Of a stretch of 6,525 bases of DNA, positions 6,017 through 6,525 are shown piece by piece. The DNA is taken from positions 1 to 6,525 of the forward strand of contig JAHJQU010000065.1 in assembly GCA_018819005.1 (NCBI GenBank), written 5' to 3'. The notes under the pieces are model-generated. The model made no database searches, was not told the DNA's origin, and worked only from the letters and a program-made list of their open reading frames with translations. Source of the stretch: Pseudomonadota bacterium. GTDB taxonomy: Bacteria > Desulfobacterota > Desulfobacteria > Desulfobacterales > RPRI01. Every line of letters begins with the position of its first letter. Within the stretch, counting starts at the first letter, position 1. The position numbers and the translations under genes are program-made.

Positions 6017-6525
6017 ATGCCTCAAACTTTACAAAGAACTCTATTGTATGATTGGCACGTGAAACACGGGGCGAACATGGCCCCGTTTGGCGAATACGAG
6101 ATGCCTCTCTGGTATCCTGCCGGTGCCAGGGAAGAGCATTTGTCGGTCATCACGAGGGCAGGACTGTTCGACACCAGTCATATGGCAGTCATTACGGCCG
6201 CCGGCCCCGGAACCCGTGATTTACTGCAGCTTTGCTTTTCAAAAGACCTTCATAGCTGCGTGGGAAAAGAGAAGGCCCCTTTAACCCCGGGGAAATGCAT
6301 TTACGGCGTTTTTCTGAACCGGATGGGGGAAGTACTTGATGACGCCATTCTCTATCAATTCGCGGCCGATCGATATATGATCGTTGTCAACTCCGGTCAG
6401 GGGCGGAAAATAACAGATCATTTGGAAGCCCATAAAGACGGGCGCCGGGCGGATTTGACCGATCTTTCCGGTCAAATCGGGAAATTGGATCTCCAGGGAC
6501 CTTTGTCGGCCAGGATTCTCAAAAA
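6017..6525 (+). CDS. gcvT: Aminomethyltransferase, glycine cleavage T-protein (N-terminal 169 residues, 3' end outside window)
   Basis: T-protein takes the aminomethyl group from lipoylated H-protein, releasing ammonia and forming methylene-tetrahydrofolate. The frame starts MPQTLQRTLLYDWHVKHGANM and runs open to the window end. It shows the family landmarks LYDWHVKHGA (10-19), the AGLFDTSHM block (48-56), LTPGKCIYGVFLNRMGEVLDD (89-109) and LQGPLSARIL at the edge. Asp108-Asp109 fall where the folate-contacting aspartate of T-protein lies. Full-length members are about 360-370 residues, so the C-terminal half is cut by the window. AAAGGA 9 nt upstream supports the ATG. The N-terminal region departs somewhat from the common FGGWDMPVQY form (here FGEYEMPLWY), so a paralogous aminomethyltransferase is a minor alternative. 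It probably follows the Lrp-type gene in one transcript. The 90-nt gap shows no riboswitch-like structure that I can recognise. Confidence 0.92.
   Translation, partial: MPQTLQRTLLYDWHVKHGANMAPFGEYEMPLWYPAGAREEHLSVITRAGLFDTSHMAVITAAGPGTRDLLQLCFSKDLHSCVGKEKAPLTPGKCIYGVFLNRMGEVLDDAILYQFAADRYMIVVNSGQGRKITDHLEAHKDGRRADLTDLSGQIGKLDLQGPLSARILK

Overview
The window reads as a bacterial chromosome of moderate G+C content. The gene content and protein styles point to a Desulfobacterota-like (deltaproteobacterial) anaerobe. The evidence is a tRNA-Leu/trigger factor pair, a dihydrolipoyl dehydrogenase, an Lrp/AsnC regulator and a glycine-cleavage T-protein, together with an integrase/AbiE-type accessory insert. 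The lineage is an inference; no rRNA or other taxonomic marker is present.

Layout. Positions 1-972 (minus strand) hold tRNA-Leu(UAG) followed by the first 273 codons of trigger factor (tig), which runs off the left edge. Positions 973-1469 contain no protein gene. They hold a probable tRNA promoter, an unassigned AT-rich stretch and a roughly 200-bp MITE-like element (1168-1368) with terminal inverted repeats and a branched internal hairpin. tRNA-Pro(UGG) lies at 1470-1546 on the plus strand. Immediately behind it is the C-terminal stump of a tyrosine recombinase (1561 to about 1728, minus strand) that still carries the catalytic-tyrosine motif, the usual scar of integration at a tRNA gene. 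From 1812 a strong promoter drives a two-gene operon on the plus strand. Its first gene is an AbiEi-like winged-helix protein with a nuclease-fold-like N-terminus. Its second is an AbiEii-like nucleotidyltransferase that overlaps the first by 4 nt. Four copies of a GTTGYCYAAT-type half-site are arranged symmetrically over the promoter and start codon.

From 3841 the window returns to housekeeping metabolism: lpdA (minus strand), a divergent Lrp/AsnC regulator and gcvT (plus strand, cut by the right edge). L-protein and T-protein are both components of the glycine cleavage system, and the regulator between them is a plausible controller of one or both.

The segment of about 2.2 kb between tRNA-Pro and lpdA is therefore probably a decayed integrative element whose surviving cargo is a type IV toxin-antitoxin/abortive-infection-like module. 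The most distinctive features are the nested four-half-site operator, the apparent loss of the catalytic lysine from the nuclease-like domain of the AbiEi-like protein, and the MITE-like element.
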